Assembly: GCA_030847615.1 (NCBI GenBank)
Contig: JAUMIR010000002.1
Coordinates: 286,420,028 to 286,484,027, forward strand
Length of the DNA: 64,000 bases
DNA from: Gambelia wislizenii
Taxonomy: Eukaryota > Chordata > Lepidosauria > Squamata > Crotaphytidae
Reading direction: 5' to 3'
Numbering within the stretch: the stretch's first letter is position 1; every line of letters starts with the position of its first letter. The translations under genes were made by a program, and so were the position numbers. The notes beneath the pieces were generated by a model. It did no database searches. It was not told the DNA's origin and worked only from the letters and a program-made list of their open reading frames with translations. This document shows positions 63,160-64,000 of this stretch, in pieces.

Positions 63160-63302
63160 GTGTGTTGGAGTTTCCTCCTTTGGAGGTTTTTAAAAAGAGG
63201 CTGGATGGCCATCTGTTGGGAATGCTTTGATTGTGTATTCCTGCATGGCAGGGGATTGGACTAGATGGTCCCTGTGGTCTCTTCCAATGCTATGATTCTA
63301 TC
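63160..63302 (+). mobile_element. Second CR1-type 3' end directly downstream
   Basis: TTTGGAGGTTTTTAAAAAGA, GGCTGGATGGCCATCTGTTG and GGGGATTGGACTAGATGGTC repeat the 3' part of the preceding CR1, with differences and without its coding part. Confidence 0.85.
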
Positions 63303-63635
63303 TCCAGACACATTCCTTATTTTCTACTACATCATGGTTGTCAGATCCTTCTCCTGGAAACAGATACAGTGCCGTAATTGGGGACATAGCACCATGGTGA
63401 CTGGAGGGGAGCAGGCTATCCACACAGATGGGAAACCTTGGTAAATGACCTATGTTGGCACCCAATGTGTGCTAAATCCTTCAAAACATGCAATAGGGTG
63501 ATACAGAGAAACAAGGAACCTTAGGGTAAGAGTTTTTAACCTTATATGGGCTCAAGGTCACCATGAAAAGTGCAAGGTACACTTGGGGCTGGATTATGAT
63601 AGGCAGAGACATTTTTAGAGTAGTGATGTGCTTTC
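63303..63635. other. Unassigned sequence
   Basis: No gene or repeat family was recognised. Confidence 0.4.
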
Positions 63636-64000
63636 AAGGATGGACACATCTTTACAGCTAAAGAAAAGAAAAACCCCATTCTATGCAGATACAGATTTCA
63701 AGATTGACAAAGAGATCGATCACAGATTAGCAAAGGCATATAGTGCATTTGGAAGACTTCACAAAAGAGTCTGGAGCAATAAACACCTGAGGCAAAGCAC
63801 AAAAATCAGTGTGTGTAGAGCCATTGTACTGTCTATCCTCCTTTATGGATCTGAAACATGGGTCACCTATCGCCACCACCTATGACTCCTTGAGCGCTTT
63901 CATCAGCGCTGTCTACGCACAATCCTAAATATACACTGGACTATGTGACGAATGTTGCTGTCCTTGAGCAAGCAGGGATCACCAGCATTAAGGCCATGAT
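63636..64000 (+). mobile_element. LINE C-terminal region running off the window end
   Basis: The translation gives KIDKEIDHRLAKAYSAFGRL, HKRVWSNKHLRQSTKISVCR and AIVLSILLYGSETWVTYRHHL, then a TGA at about 63883. In the same frame it continues LLERFHQRCLRTILNIHW, then EQAGITSIKAM in another frame at the window edge. It is the upstream part of the protein seen at 9940-10592. It is broken by at least one stop and one frame change. Confidence 0.85.

Overview
This window looks like lizard (squamate) genomic DNA. The basis is its repeat content: tRNA-derived SINEs with Bov-B-type tails (Sauria type), 5S-rRNA-headed SINEs, CR1 and L2 LINE fragments, Tigger-like TA-flanked MITEs, hAT-like short repeats, one Ty1/copia element, and a DIRS-type tyrosine-recombinase retrotransposon. 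No complete host gene was recognised. Nearly all long open frames lie in mobile elements or minisatellites. The only host-gene candidate is a possible terminal coding exon on the minus strand near 14.8 kb.

Layout. 1-3.8 kb: a candidate non-autonomous transposon carrying an ~88-bp minisatellite, a small Penelope-like repeat with 13-bp target duplications, and a 332-bp fold-back element. 3.9-8.0 kb: a decayed Ty1/copia element (5' LTR, initiator-tRNA primer site, gag, protease, integrase, RT; 3' end lost). 9.5-11.1 kb: an L2 remnant split by a second LINE. 12-20 kb: MITEs, SINEs, a candidate exon, short minisatellites. 20.3-23.2 kb: GC-rich tandem repeat, a 5S rRNA pseudogene, and an old DIRS relic cut by a LINE 3' end. 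25-27 kb: CR1 with a Penelope-like insertion. 27.9-43.3 kb: SINEs, Tigger-like elements (one swollen by a 96-bp minisatellite), nested MITEs, and a CR1. 44-46 kb: an L2 LINE on the minus strand. 46-51 kb: SINE and MITE fragments. 51.5-57.9 kb: a structurally complete DIRS element, minus strand. 58-64 kb: SINE and CR1 fragments, and a LINE running off the window end.

The DIRS element is the standout. Three overlapping open frames are intact: gag-like, RT-RNase H, and tyrosine recombinase with R, H-x-x-R, W and Y residues visible. Its 133-bp inverted terminal repeats look identical by eye over most of their length. An internal complementary region next to the recombinase gene carries the complement of both outer ends fused, which is the joint expected for the circular DNA intermediate of this class. 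The element sits inside an older palindromic MITE that also received a Tigger-like insertion, so three insertion layers can be read. Its ends meet the host at a short AGAAT shared with the target, with no conventional target duplication.

All coordinates and matches come from reading by eye. No alignment or database search was run, and family names for MITEs and SINEs are inferences from recognisable ends and tails.
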